Assembly (NCBI GenBank): GCA_001969505.1
Contig: LSSK01000078.1
Location: 6,549-27,503 of the forward strand
Length of the DNA stretch: 20,955 bases
Direction: 5' to 3'
Origin: Zancudomyces culisetae
Lineage: Eukaryota; Kickxellomycota; Harpellomycetes; Harpellales; Legeriomycetaceae
Position numbers and translations under genes: made by a program. The notes beneath the pieces were generated by a model. That model saw nothing but the letters and a program-made list of their open reading frames with translations. It was not told the origin of the DNA and ran no database searches. Positions 1 through 9,873 of the stretch are shown here, piece after piece. The first letter of the stretch is position 1; each line of letters begins with the position of its first letter.

Positions 1-27
1 GGGGGGGGGGGGGGGGGGGGGGGGGGG
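1..27. repeat. poly-G homopolymer, 27 G
   Basis: The window opens with 27 consecutive G followed by a short GA-rich stretch. The rest of this flank is strongly AT-rich. It may be a true homopolymer or an assembly/sequencing end artefact; the opposite window end is also a C-rich tract, which fits contig breaks at homopolymers. Confidence 0.9.
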
Positions 28-1252
28 AGAGAGGGTGATGATGAGAAATGATGTGAAAAATAAACAATAAAGAAATAAGGGACAGATATGTAAAATCCCA
101 AAAACAAAGAAGCATGTCTTTATCGGTCTATTTGTGTAATATGCATGGATAAATAGATATTATGTTTATAGATAGATATACCGAACCAATAGCGTGTGTG
201 TGAAGTCCCGCCCTAAATCACCTCGTTTATACTCTTGCGTGAAATAAAAGACGAGATACGTATTTAGAAGAGCAAGAGGTGAGAAAAAAAAGTAAATGGG
301 AAATGATATCTAAAACATGTAGACTGTTACAGAACATGAATCAAAAACAGATCCAATTTTAACAATTGTCTAGCTAGATTTTAATAACCTGAAAATAGGA
401 CTAAAAATACACGAAAATCTAATCGGAATTTTAAAGTAAATAGTAATAACATGGGCTTGAAAATAGCTCATTAGATTCACCTTATTATATTTTTTTCGTT
501 TTTGTACCAAGTTTATGAAATAAACAATATCAAAAATAAATAAACAATACAACGATATTTAAAAGTATGCGGGGAGAAGAAGAAAAAATATATATAGGGA
601 ATGTTGGTTATTGTTCGATTTAGATATATCATTTGCGCATTTGTTAAACATTGTTTCTAATTTCTGACACTTGTTTTACTTTATGTTTTAGATTCCTCCC
701 CCCTTTATATGGCTTTGCTTTATCGCAACACAAAAAAAAAAGAAAAAAAAAGAGAGCAAGTTTGAAAAAATGAGTATCAGAACAATCGTAACACAAAATA
801 TTGAAAACACATATTTCACATTTTCTTCTCGTATTCACAAACAATCCTCAAAGTATAAACTCATTAATTGAAGATGGTAAATCTTCAGGAACACATTTAA
901 CCCAAAGCGAGAATGTCCTCTACAAACACCTCGAGATACTCCTAAACTGGGAGTAGTTCTAACCACAATACCATGGATCAGAAGGAAAACAAATGTAAAA
1001 GAAATAGAAATAGAGGAGAAATCATTTGATTGCTTCATTTTTTTTCCATGCCATAATCGGTGATCCACTTTGTAGTTTCGAGTTGCAATGGTTACACTAT
1101 ATCCATTTTGTTGTATTCCACCAGCACTGACATCAAAGAATTGATCGGCTGTTTATTTAGGAAATCATCAGTGGATCCATTCACGGAAAAAAAATAACTA
1201 AAGATAAGAATAAAGGACTATTGTTCTTGCAAATGAAATGAAAAAATAAAAG
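28..1252. other. AT-rich flank downstream of TOP2, no assignable gene
   Basis: About 1.2 kb beyond the TOP2 stop codon. It is AT-rich with A and T runs. A CCAAT motif near 187-191 lies close to a small GC-rich patch at 207-215, but no gene start follows. Between about 790 and 1200 several short open frames overlap on both strands. The longest is a minus-strand frame of about 107 codons open from about 1155 to 835, without an ATG near its upstream end. Plus-strand pieces such as one ending in FTEKK at about 1196 can also be read, but no exon combination gave a recognisable protein. I see no tRNA or other RNA gene. Confidence 0.5.
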
Positions 1253-4200
1253 CTAAAAGTCGCTGTAATCACTACCATCATCACTCATGATACCATCCTC
1301 ATCCTCATCATCATCATCCTCATTGCTCTTTGTTGCTTTACCAGCGCCTTTATGCTTCAATTGCGTTTCAGATTCGCTAGTATCATCAACAGCATAATTA
1401 ACTTTTTTTCTTGTGGCAGCTGTTCGTCTTTGACGAGTTTTTCTGACAGCTGGACCATCATCATCAGGTGAAGGTTCATGAGAGTAATTACCAAGCTCAT
1501 CAGCGGAAATTTCATCGTCAGTAGAATCTATTTTTCTTCTTTTGGACTTTGCTGGTGGTTTTTTGGCAGTTGTAGCTGCAGATTTAGATGTAGCGGCTTT
1601 TGGCTTGGATACTTGCACAATCGGGTCAGATCCAGTGGAAGACGCGGTTAGAGGCGTTGTCTTTGATGCAGAAGAGGCGGCCATTTTGCGTTTTCTGATG
1701 AGATCTAGCCGCTCAGTTAATGACATGGTCAAGGTGCTTCCAGATTTTTTTGAGTTGGAATCCTTGCTAGTATCATCATCATCGGAACTTACAATGTTAT
1801 ATGTATCAGCATTTGGTTCTGACTTGATGGTAGAAACTGATGGTTTGGATTCAGTTTTGATGGTTGTGGCAGCAGCGGATTTGTTGGTTTTTGTAGTTTT
1901 GGCAGTGGTAGAAGCAGCAATGGCCTTCTTTCTAGGGGCAGGAGCGGTAGTACCACGTTTTCCTCCTCTCGCATGCTTCTTCTTCGCAAGGAGTTCGTCT
2001 CTTTCATTGTTTTCGTGGTTTTGTAAAACAGCCTCCCAGCCACTAAGAAAATCGTCGAGATCGCTGTTCCATAAATCCTTGGGTGTTTTAGCCAATAGCG
2101 TGTCGAGTTTCATAAGACAATCATCTCTTTCTTTGATTAGCTTTTCAACTTTTTCGGCAGTCAGGTTCCAAATAGGCATGGAAAGCAAATAGTCATAGTC
2201 TTTTGCTTTTGGAGCACCAGGGTTGGAACTACCATTGTTATCCTGATCGGTATCGCTGTTTGTGCCATCAGACCCATTTGAATCTGATTTGGAATCGGCA
2301 TTTTGTGCGGAAGAAGATTTGGATGAGGGAGACTTGCCCTTTGGAGGGAATTGCTTGAATCCCTTATCAAACAGCTCCTGGACAATCACGTCTTTTTTCT
2401 TGTTTTGAACAACCAGTTTCTTTTGGATAATTTCCAACACAAACCGAGCCTTGTTGTCAAGTCTTTCATATTCTTCTTGCATCTGTTGAACCAAAGCATC
2501 CTTCCTTAGTTGATAATAACGAAGCCTTAGGGGATAAAACTCTGTTAGAATGGCTTCGGGTGAAGGATACTTTTTGATTCGGCCTTCTCTATCAAAACAA
2601 ACCATATTGGATGTTGAAATAGAAGCGGAAAGCTTGAACCTTGATTCAAGGCCTTCTTTTAGTGCTGCTTGCATCTGTGCATCAGTCAGTGTCAGAACAA
2701 AGTCGACTTTGGTGTCAGTATGATACTCTTTATAATCCTTTATAATTGCTTCTGTTTTATCGGTTCCAGTACGCCAAGATTCCAGTTGCTCCTTGTAGCT
2801 CTGCGTCCAGACACGAACAGGAAGTTCAGTGATGTGAAGAGTGTTGTCATCGATCTGCTCGACAATTCCGGTACATTTGTACTTGTTAGGCGAAACGTTT
2901 TCTATTACACCATTAAAGCCTCTGTACCAAGGAGTCATGGGCACAGGATCTTTTCCGTCCATCAGTAGTCGCAAATTGTTCACAATGTCAACTGGGTTGA
3001 AGTTGGGAATGTTGGTACTCCAGCCTGTGCCTATTCCCTCAGCACCGTTGATCAAAATCACGGGTACAACTGGGATGTACCAAACAGGTTCAACCAACTT
3101 TCCGTCATCCTCAACATGGTCAAGCAAAACATTGTCGGATGAGTTAAAGAGTGTCCGAGTAATTTGGCTCAGAGTGGTAAAAATGTAACGGGCCGAAGCG
3201 GAATCTTTTCCGCCTTGAAGTCTGGTACCAAACTGACCACGTGGTTCTAAAAGATTCAGGTTGTTGCTACCTACAAAATCCTGCGCCAAAACCACAATAG
3301 ACTGTGTCAACGACTGTTCTCCATGGTGGTACGCAGTTTGTTCAGACACATATCCTGCAAGCGCAGCCACTTTGATTTCACTCTTGAGGTTCCGCTTGAA
3401 ACAGCCATATATGATTTTTCTTTGACCTGGCTTAAGCCCATCAACAACAGATGGGATGGAACGGGCAGTATCTGCAATACTATACAACACCAGCTCCTTA
3501 TTAATGAATTCTGTCACTGGAACTTGCTTCATAGAAGTATCCAAGTACGTCCCAGGTTCATATCCCGCAATCCATTCCTTGCGGTCATCAGCTCTGCTTT
3601 TGCTAAATGCCAAGTCAATTAACTTTCGGTCTGAATCTGATGCTGGCAAAAAATTCTTTCGATGGTATTCCAGGTTACCAAAGTATTCTTTCGCCTCCTT
3701 AGCACTCGACGTACCCAATCCTTTGTAGTATTTGATTGTCCATTCGCCAAGTTTATCACCAATAGTTCTTCGCCATTCATTAAATTCTGGTTCCGAATAA
3801 AACGACTTGACTTGGTTTCTTTTTGTGGCTTTTACAACTGGTGTCATAAAATCAAGCAGAAATCCTGGGACTTTCAAAAGCGATGGGAAAAAAGAGTCAA
3901 AAAAGTTGATTATAAGCCCCTTGATATGAGATCCATCTACGTCCTGGTCTGCCATCACCATCAAGTGCCCGTATCTCAAACTATCCGCCGAAACATACTC
4001 TTGCCCGTGTTTAAGTCCCAGGATCTGTTTAATATAGTTGATTTCTGCATTGTCCGTGACCTGCTTGTTGGTTGCATCTCGCACATTCAACAATTTTCCT
4101 CGCAATGGAAACACTCCGTAGTAATCTCTCCCAACCACACTCATTCCAGATATTGCCAATGTCTTGGCGGAATCTCCTTCTGTTAATATCAACGTACAGT

Positions 4201-5901
4201 CCTTTGACCCTCTGGTTCCTGCCTTGTTTGCATCTTCCAATTTCACTATTCCTGTTATCCTTGACGACTTTGATCCATCTGTCTTTTTCATGCTTTGTTG
4301 CTCCTTAAACTTCACAAAACTAAGCACATTCGATGTCAGTTCTGTTCTAAAGATCTTCTTCATAAAATCATCATCAATCTCACATTTGGACCCAAATGCT
4401 GACGCTCGAAGTGTCATTGTCTCCTTTGTTTGTGAATCAAATGTTGGGTTTTCTACCAATGTATTCACAAACACCCACATATGTCCCTTGACTTGGTACG
4501 GCTTGACCTGGCTGTTTTTGTTCTTCTTTTTGACGTTTGCTATCACTTTGTTCACTATTTGATCTGTAATGTAGTTCACATGAGTTCCCCCTTTCACTGT
4601 ATTCACCGAGTTAACAAAAGATACTTGTTGGAATGTCCCATCGGACACTGCAAACCCAACCTCCCACCTCTCACTAAATCGCTGGTACACAACTGTTGTT
4701 TTGGTTTGTATTGGCCCCTTCAAGCTCTCCGTTTCAGCACTAACTCCTCCATTCTCCTCTCCCTCCGTCCCCCCTTCCTCTTTTACCTTTATCTCCCTCT
4801 TTGGTGGCTGTACGTACAAATCAACATAATCCTTAAAATTTCGGATCTTGATTCTCTCTCCATTCAGGTATACTTTTATCCCCGAAACACACCCAGCCAA
4901 ATCGTAAACTCTTCTGGTGATCAGCTCGGTTATCCCAGAATCCATTTTCTCCATTTTAAACTTGCTGAAATCTGGCTTGAATGTTACTTTTGTGTACTCT
5001 GTCTTTGTAGTCATCTTTGTAATACTGGGTTTTCCGATTATCGACATGTTATCCTTAAACACTTGCTTATATTTTTTGCCCTGTGCCAAGTCGGCTGTTT
5101 CAATGATAAACTCTGTTGAGAATATATTACACAATTTTGCTCCATACCCATTTCTTCCTCCTGTCACTTTCTTTTCATCGTCGTTGTAGTTTGAAGATGT
5201 CAGCAAGTGCCCAAATATCATTTCTGGTACATATACTTTTTCAGTACCGTGGATTTCCACTGGTATCCCCTTTCCATCGTTTTGCACTGAGATTTCACCC
5301 TCCTCTTGGTTAATTGTCACTTTTATAAAATCCATATCTGGATCTCTAATCTTGTTATCCGCAGCATTAACCAAGATCTCATCCACTATCTTATACAACC
5401 CAGGTGTATATTTTATCATTTTTCTCTCCATCCTCTCTGTCTCTTTGTTGTAAACCCACATTTGCTCCTCAACCGGTTCAACCGAGCCAATATATGTATC
5501 TGGTCTCAGCAAGATGTGCTCAAGCTGTGATTTCTTTTGGTAGATCTCCTCCACAGCCTTGCCACCGTTGGCTTTTGAATTGCTTTTTTTAGCTTGTGGC
5601 TTAGCAACAACATCGCCATTGTAATCATCGCCTGAATCATCATCCTTTACACTCTTCTTGGGTGCTTGTCTTTTGGAATTGGGCCTAGCCACTGGCGAAA
5701 GGTCTGAACCATCGTAATCTGAATCTTCATTCTGCCTTTTGGTGCCTGCCGTTCTCTATAAGTTACGTTATTATTATTTTAAATTTTATTTATTTTCGTG
5801 TTGCCCAGAGTAACTAAAATACTCTTTCAGTAACAAAAAACAAATAGATTAATGTGTGAAATATATACCTTTACAAAAGAATCTATTTTCATTTGGGTCA
5901 T
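1253..5901 (-). CDS. TOP2: DNA topoisomerase II
   Basis: Type IIA topoisomerase: ATP-dependent passage of one DNA duplex through a transient double-strand break, in the nucleus. Two exons, 5869-5901 and 1253-5755, joined across a 113-nt intron (5756-5868, donor GTATAT, acceptor TTATAG), give 1511 aa. The main exon's first long frame starts at a non-ATG codon. The real ATG is in a 33-nt exon coding MTQMKIDSFVK, and phase 0 is kept. Visible landmarks are the GHKL ATPase start (LRPDTYIGSVEP), the ATP loop GRNGYGAKLCNIFS, the TOPRIM EGDSA (Glu about 537) and DQDVDGSHIKG (Asp614/616), and the catalytic Tyr about 868 in SARYIFT after PRGQFGTR. The C-terminal tail is long, low in complexity, rich in Lys/Ser/Asp, with basic clusters that could be nuclear signals, and ends in SDYSDF. 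S. cerevisiae Top2 is about 1430 aa, so this is full length. CTG codons sit at conserved Leu (KQILGLKHG, PGFLLDF). Confidence 0.97.
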
Positions 5902-6992
5902 ACTTAACCGACGCTTAGTATGGTCGCTAGAAATATATGGTAGAATTCCTTTTTTTCAGTATTAGGTTATTATAATGGAAAATGATTTATATATTTGATA
6001 AACGGTATGTATTTTTTTATACTATCCTACACACTAGACTGGAATAGCCACTGTAGTTTCTTTATATTTTTTTGCTTTTTGTTTTTTGTTATGTTTTCTT
6101 TTGAGGTTATTTTCTTTGTAAATATTCATATTGTAAATCACTGTGCTATTTTAGCGATAATTGGGTTGAAGTTTATACTATAACCAACATTTTTACTCAT
6201 TTTTATTTGCCCGATTTATTTACATTACAAGTTTAATTATACTTTTTGGCCAATTATTGATCTAAAAACCCGAACATTCTATTTAATACATTCAGGCTTT
6301 ATAAGGACTAAATTGCGCAGCGTAATCTGTTGGGGTTTTATGCAGTAATTGAATACTGCAAAATAAATAAAAAGGTCTCAGCAAGGAAAGAAAACCCAAA
6401 AGATATACAAATGCAAACTTGGAAAAAATATCATTATTAATTGCACATAACAAGTATTTGGCGATGTTTTTGATATATTTCACTTTTTATTTTCTCAGAC
6501 GCTGTTCAGAAAAAAATGTTTGGGCATGTGTGCCATTTCTTTGATAGTTGACACTCGTCAAAACAAAGGATTTTATGGGTATAGCCTATGAGCCACAATA
6601 AAAAAAATCTCTTATGACAGAGTTTAGGCTACAATAAGTAGCAATCTACAGTATAATGAATACTATTCAGCATCCATCCTAACCCCACCATTTATGGATA
6701 TCTTGTTTATGAAGAAGGCAATTATCATATTGAAAATCCGACGAATCGCCTGAAAGGGTTTAGCGTGTACGACTTCCTACTCGACCCTAGAACCATCCAA
6801 TGTTAATAGTTTATACCAATCATAATAAATACAAGATATAGTAGTATATTAATGACGGACATTACAAAATGGTGACATACCCACTAATGTTAGGTTCATA
6901 AAGCAAAAGCAAAAGCAAAAGTAAACATAAAAACAAAAAATCAAGTTAATGAAGCTATAATCTAATTCACAAAACTGTGTTGAACAGTATTT
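5902..6992. other. intergenic region TOP2-BET1, partly coding-like
   Basis: TOP2 reads leftward from 5901 and BET1 ends at 6993. The stretch 6000-6290 is T-rich; 6900-6960 is A-rich with an AGCAAA-type short tandem repeat at about 6901-6921. The segment 6499-6806 contains plus-strand coding-like exons, listed separately. A minus-strand frame at 6292-6483 ends after an acceptor-like TTTATTTTGCAG and could be a small C-terminal exon, but no partner exon was found. No tRNA was seen. Confidence 0.45.
6499..6806 (+). CDS. possible 3' exons of an unassigned spliced gene
   Basis: Not recognised. Two phase-compatible plus-strand exons can be read. The first is 6499-6578, preceded by an acceptor-like TTTTATTTTCTCAG. 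The second is 6671-6806, preceded by TACTATTCAG and ending in TAA. The intron between them, 6579-6670 (92 nt), has donor GTATAG. The 80-nt exon ends with two spare bases and the last exon supplies one. The last exon codes 44 residues of ordinary globular composition, including NPTIYGYLVYEEGNYH and KGFSVYDFLLDP, and is less AT-rich than its surroundings. Upstream pieces could be an exon ending at 6320 (phase 0, donor GTAATC) and an ATG at 5978 with donor GTATGT at 6004, but the chain is incomplete. If real, it is divergent from TOP2 and convergent with BET1. Chance open frames remain a serious alternative. Confidence 0.3.
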
Positions 6993-7853
6993 CTAGCGGA
7001 ACTTTGTGTAAAAATATATAAAAACCAAAACCGAAACAAAGAAAAGCATCAAAATCAGACATTGTCCACATCCCTGTCTCGAAGCCATTTGATAAAACTG
7101 CTTCATTCGTTGTGACAGCTCCATTTCAGCATGTTCAAATTCTTGACCCTGTGGTTTTATCGATTAAATACGATATTATTTTCTGATGAATAAGATTTTT
7201 TGAATAGTTTTCAGGAAATGTTCTTGCAAAAAAAACTACAAGTAAAAAGTACTTTGTGATATATCTAAACCCAAGAACTTTGAATAAAAAGAAAATTTAC
7301 AAAAAAGAATTACCATTGATTGTAAAAAGCTGTTTTGGTCCCGTATTTCATCACCAATACTTATACTAACCTATATTATTACATTTTCACACAAAAGTCA
7401 GTATATATCTACTTTTACAGCGTACAGTTTCTTTTAGTAAAAAACTATTCATGCTTGCAGATTGAATCGACCCGTTGAAATCAGAACTGTATATATTTTA
7501 CCTCCTTCAGCATGTCTATTTTGCTAAATAAAGAGTTTGCAAATTTTGGTCTATATTTATCCTCCTCCTCTTCAGTTTGGAATTCGTCTCTTGGCCAACC
7601 TGAATTTGAATAGTCTGGATCTGTGGCAACTGCCCTTCGAGCGCCTGAGTACTCGTTCAGAGCTTGTCTATTGTATTTGTATTTGTTATTGTTTTTTTCT
7701 TGTAACATCATTTCTAGTACGGTTAATTCTAGGCCTTGCTCTGAAAGCTGGAATGTGCGAAAAATCCCCCCATAAAGGTAACGAGCAATTTGAAAAATAT
7801 GGCTAACCAAGTGTTGGAAAATTCACCTACCTTTTACCTCGGCTGTTTGACAT
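6993..7853 (-). CDS. BET1: Bet1-like Qc-SNARE of ER-Golgi transport
   Basis: Tail-anchored v-SNARE on COPII vesicles that pairs with the cis-Golgi SNAREs during fusion. Exons are 7831-7853, 7502-7667, 7314-7370 and 6993-7148, with introns of 163, 131 and 165 nt, giving 133 aa (yeast Bet1 is 142). The SNARE segment runs from about residue 48 to 108: FANSLFSKIDMLKE, then SISIGDEIRDQN across two splice junctions, then QEFEHAEMELSQRMKQF. It lines up with the animal pattern [24 protein letters not shown]. A single hydrophobic segment (CLILMLFFVSVLVFIYFY) is followed by TKFR, as expected of a tail anchor whose last residues face the lumen. Residues 9-45 are acidic and probably disordered. The first exon is the least certain part: adjacent donors and adjacent ATGs allow a start of MSNSRGK or MRNVKQP. 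Phase matching at the two internal junctions is exact. Confidence 0.88.
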
Positions 7854-8278
7854 TTCTCATTTCATTCGTTTCTGTTATATAAAAAGTAAAGACAAAACTA
7901 AAGAATTTTATTATCTGTTAGTGCACCAGTTTCGAAAACGATTCTGCTGACCTTGCTAAATCTTTATTTGGAACTATTTTTATTTTGTATTGAATAAAAC
8001 GTTTAATTGTTAGAATTAAACTTAAAAATTGAATTCGAACCTTTTTATTGGAAGAAATCCGGGTACAATCACTAAACTTTGAAAAAGCATTCAAGAACAA
8101 ATTAGAATTAAACTTGTAAAAGGCTAAGCAAATGTCAAAATCGAGTATATTTAAAAACTATATCTTGTTTTCTCATCATGTGATAAAAGAAAGGGGGGGG
8201 GGGGATAAACTACAAATCAAAATTCACTACAACAAGCCTAAACAGAAAAAAAGGAGATAAGGGGGAAGAATAGAGCTA
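7854..8278. other. intergenic RIB7-BET1, with unassigned minus open frame
   Basis: This 425-bp gap between two minus-strand genes would hold the BET1 promoter and the RIB7 3' end. A TATATAA-like motif lies at about 7876-7882, just upstream of the BET1 ATGs. A minus-strand frame is open for about 83 codons, roughly from 8165 to the stop at 7918-7920, beginning after an AAGATATAG acceptor-like site. Its C-terminus reads DLARSAESFSKLVH. It resembles no family I know and has no good start. A 12-G run lies at 8193-8204. Confidence 0.45.
8193..8204. repeat. poly-G tract, 12 G
   Basis: Twelve consecutive G in the AT-rich 3' flank of RIB7, about 75 bp beyond its stop codon. It is one of several G/C homopolymers in the window (1-27, 13733-13745, 20935-20950). 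Confidence 0.95.
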
Positions 8279-9480
8279 TCAGAGAGCACAAGTCCTGCCC
8301 GCTACCACAATGTCATCTCCAAACCTTTCGTAGTAGTTATTTTGGAACAGCTTTATCGTGTCCACAGCCTCACTACTGCGAGAGGTGAGGTTATCAGAAA
8401 CCCCTAGGCCTCCAGACCCAACAAACACAGGCGCAATGGTAATGGCAACAGCATCAACGACATTTGACTTTTCAATGTAATGTGCGTTGATGAATTGCTG
8501 AATAATAGTCGCACCACCCTCCACCATCAGCTTTGAAATCCCCTTATCTTTGAGTACACGTAGTATGTGCGTGAGTTTTGGGAGGCCAGAGTTAACATCA
8601 CAGTATTCGTTATCCACTAATATAACGATAGCACCTTTTGCTTCGAGCTCCTATTTGTGCCAGAAATTAACAATTATAGTGACGATTAATTCTCGAACAT
8701 GGCTAAAGCAATAACACCATATTCAAAACTACATATATGTATAAAGGACAAAAAGTTCGTGTAATAGCTAGTCGAAATAACATACCGCCTTCTTCTTGAG
8801 ACAAGAGCTCGATTTGGTAATAATCCACGGATAATGGCACTTTTTATCGACTAGTGGCATCTGGAGCAACTTGCAATCCAATGGAAAGTTCAAATTGTTA
8901 TCAAGAATAATAGGCTGTGGATATCTCACATTTTCTGAGTTCACCGATAGTCTAACTAGATAAACAAAGAACGAGTTAAAAGTAGTACTATGTGTAGACG
9001 AAAACCAACGTATAAAAATATAAATAAAATAACTTGGAAATGCAGGAATGAAAATGACGCGCGCATCAAAATTTACCATTTAGCCGTGGATTGTCGTTAA
9101 GAACTGTACCAATACCTACCAATATTCCGTCATGAACCAGACGCAAGCTACATTTTATATTTATCATTATCATACATGTGGCTCATCTTTTCTTTGCAAA
9201 CTGTTAAATACCCAGGTTTCTTGGTAAAAGGAAGTGAAAACTGCAATTTTCTTTTCACTTACTAATGAGTAAAAATCATGGACTCCTTCCCGCTCAATAT
9301 AATTTGCTTTTTATCTTTACCAGCAATCTTAGAATCGATACTCTGAGCAAATGTCAATGTAACAAATGGCCGGTCTAAACTTGGAGTAAAAGTATGCTGT
9401 GGATCTGCTTCATTAATCTGCAAGACATTGCTCCAAATTCCCCTTGCTTTTTCATATACGTCAACATCGTGTTCCCCCAT
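8279..9480 (-). CDS. RIB7: 2,5-diamino-6-ribosylamino-pyrimidinone 5'-phosphate reductase
   Basis: Second committed step of riboflavin synthesis in fungi: NADPH-dependent reduction of the ribosyl side chain to ribityl, before deamination. Four exons are 9263-9480, 9077-9147, 8786-8955 and 8279-8650, with introns of 115, 121 and 135 nt (donors GTAAGT, GTAAAT, GTATGT), giving 276 aa (yeast Rib7 is 244). The family signature is clear: RPFVTLTFAQSIDSKI near residues 37-52, then HYLRLVHDGILVGIGTVLNDNPRLN, which spans the first junction and matches the yeast block HDGILVGSGTVLADNP. RYPQPIILD corresponds to the RPIIID block, MVEGGATIIQQF is the ligand-binding loop, and VFVGSGGLGVS lies near the C-terminus. 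Both phase-2/1 and phase-1/2 junctions rebuild conserved codons (Tyr, Val), which supports the splicing. The ATG at 9480 is the first in the exon. The gene is divergent from SRB6 over a 393-bp promoter region. Confidence 0.95.
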
Positions 9481-9873
9481 TTTTGTATTTGCGCTATTTT
9501 TTTTGTTCTTGATGCTATACCATGAAAAACAATAGGATAAGTTGCATTTAATTCAAAAGGCCCGAATTCGCTATTTTGTTGGTATTTTTTGATATTTTAT
9601 TTTTTGAACATGTCCAAAGGGAAAAAAGTACTGCTAAAAATTAATGTAAATGAGCTGGCTTTATTGTGAGATCGTTAGTTAATAAATGGTGAATTTGATT
9701 ATGGAAATTAGGTCAACTGCGACAATATTTTGCTCTACTTTGTTTACATTGAATGCTATATTGCCATCAGATTAAAAAGCGCGCCTTTTTTTTTTGAAAA
9801 GAGTGTGGTATAAATATACATATAAAAGGATAGCTTGGTACTTTAGCATAGAGAAAAGAAAGAACGATTCAAC
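9481..9873. promoter_or_regulatory. bidirectional promoter region RIB7 / SRB6
   Basis: A 393-bp AT-rich gap between the divergent RIB7 (minus) and SRB6 (plus) start codons. A TATAAATA box lies at 9811-9818, 56 bp before the SRB6 ATG. A poly-T run at 9787-9797 with an adjacent AAGCGCGCC sequence could be a nucleosome-depleted element or factor site. No clear TATA box was seen for RIB7, and no other gene is visible here. Confidence 0.55.
9811..9818 (+). promoter_or_regulatory. TATA box of SRB6
   Basis: TATAAATA followed by a second TATAAAA-like match, 56 bp before the SRB6 start codon. The distance is suitable for a fungal core promoter. Confidence 0.5.

Noticed and set aside
880-1200. Histone-fold (CENP-X-like) or Tfb5-like small protein in the TOP2 3' flank
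   Set aside because: Short resemblances such as EYLEVFVEDIL or a terminal FTEKK were found, but diagnostic motifs (the CENP-X C-terminal LPQLLLDF, the Tfb5 LDDTH) are absent and splice phases do not agree.
1542-2192. 216-codon open frame antisense to TOP2, and similar plus-strand frames throughout 2669-5592
   Set aside because: They are complementary shadows of the well-conserved TOP2 coding strand, with no independent motif.
6292-6483. Small minus-strand membrane protein ending TDYAAQFSPYKA
   Set aside because: There is an acceptor-like site but no ATG or partner exon, and it overlaps the candidate plus-strand gene; it is not supported enough to list as a gene.
7364-7370. TACTAAC branch-point motif on the plus strand
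   Set aside because: It is the complement of the first codons (VSI) of a minus-strand BET1 exon; no plus-strand intron is supported there.
8032-8044. tRNA B-box-like GGTTCGAATTC on the minus strand
   Set aside because: The flanking bases do not form a T-stem, and no A-box, anticodon arm or acceptor stem could be drawn.
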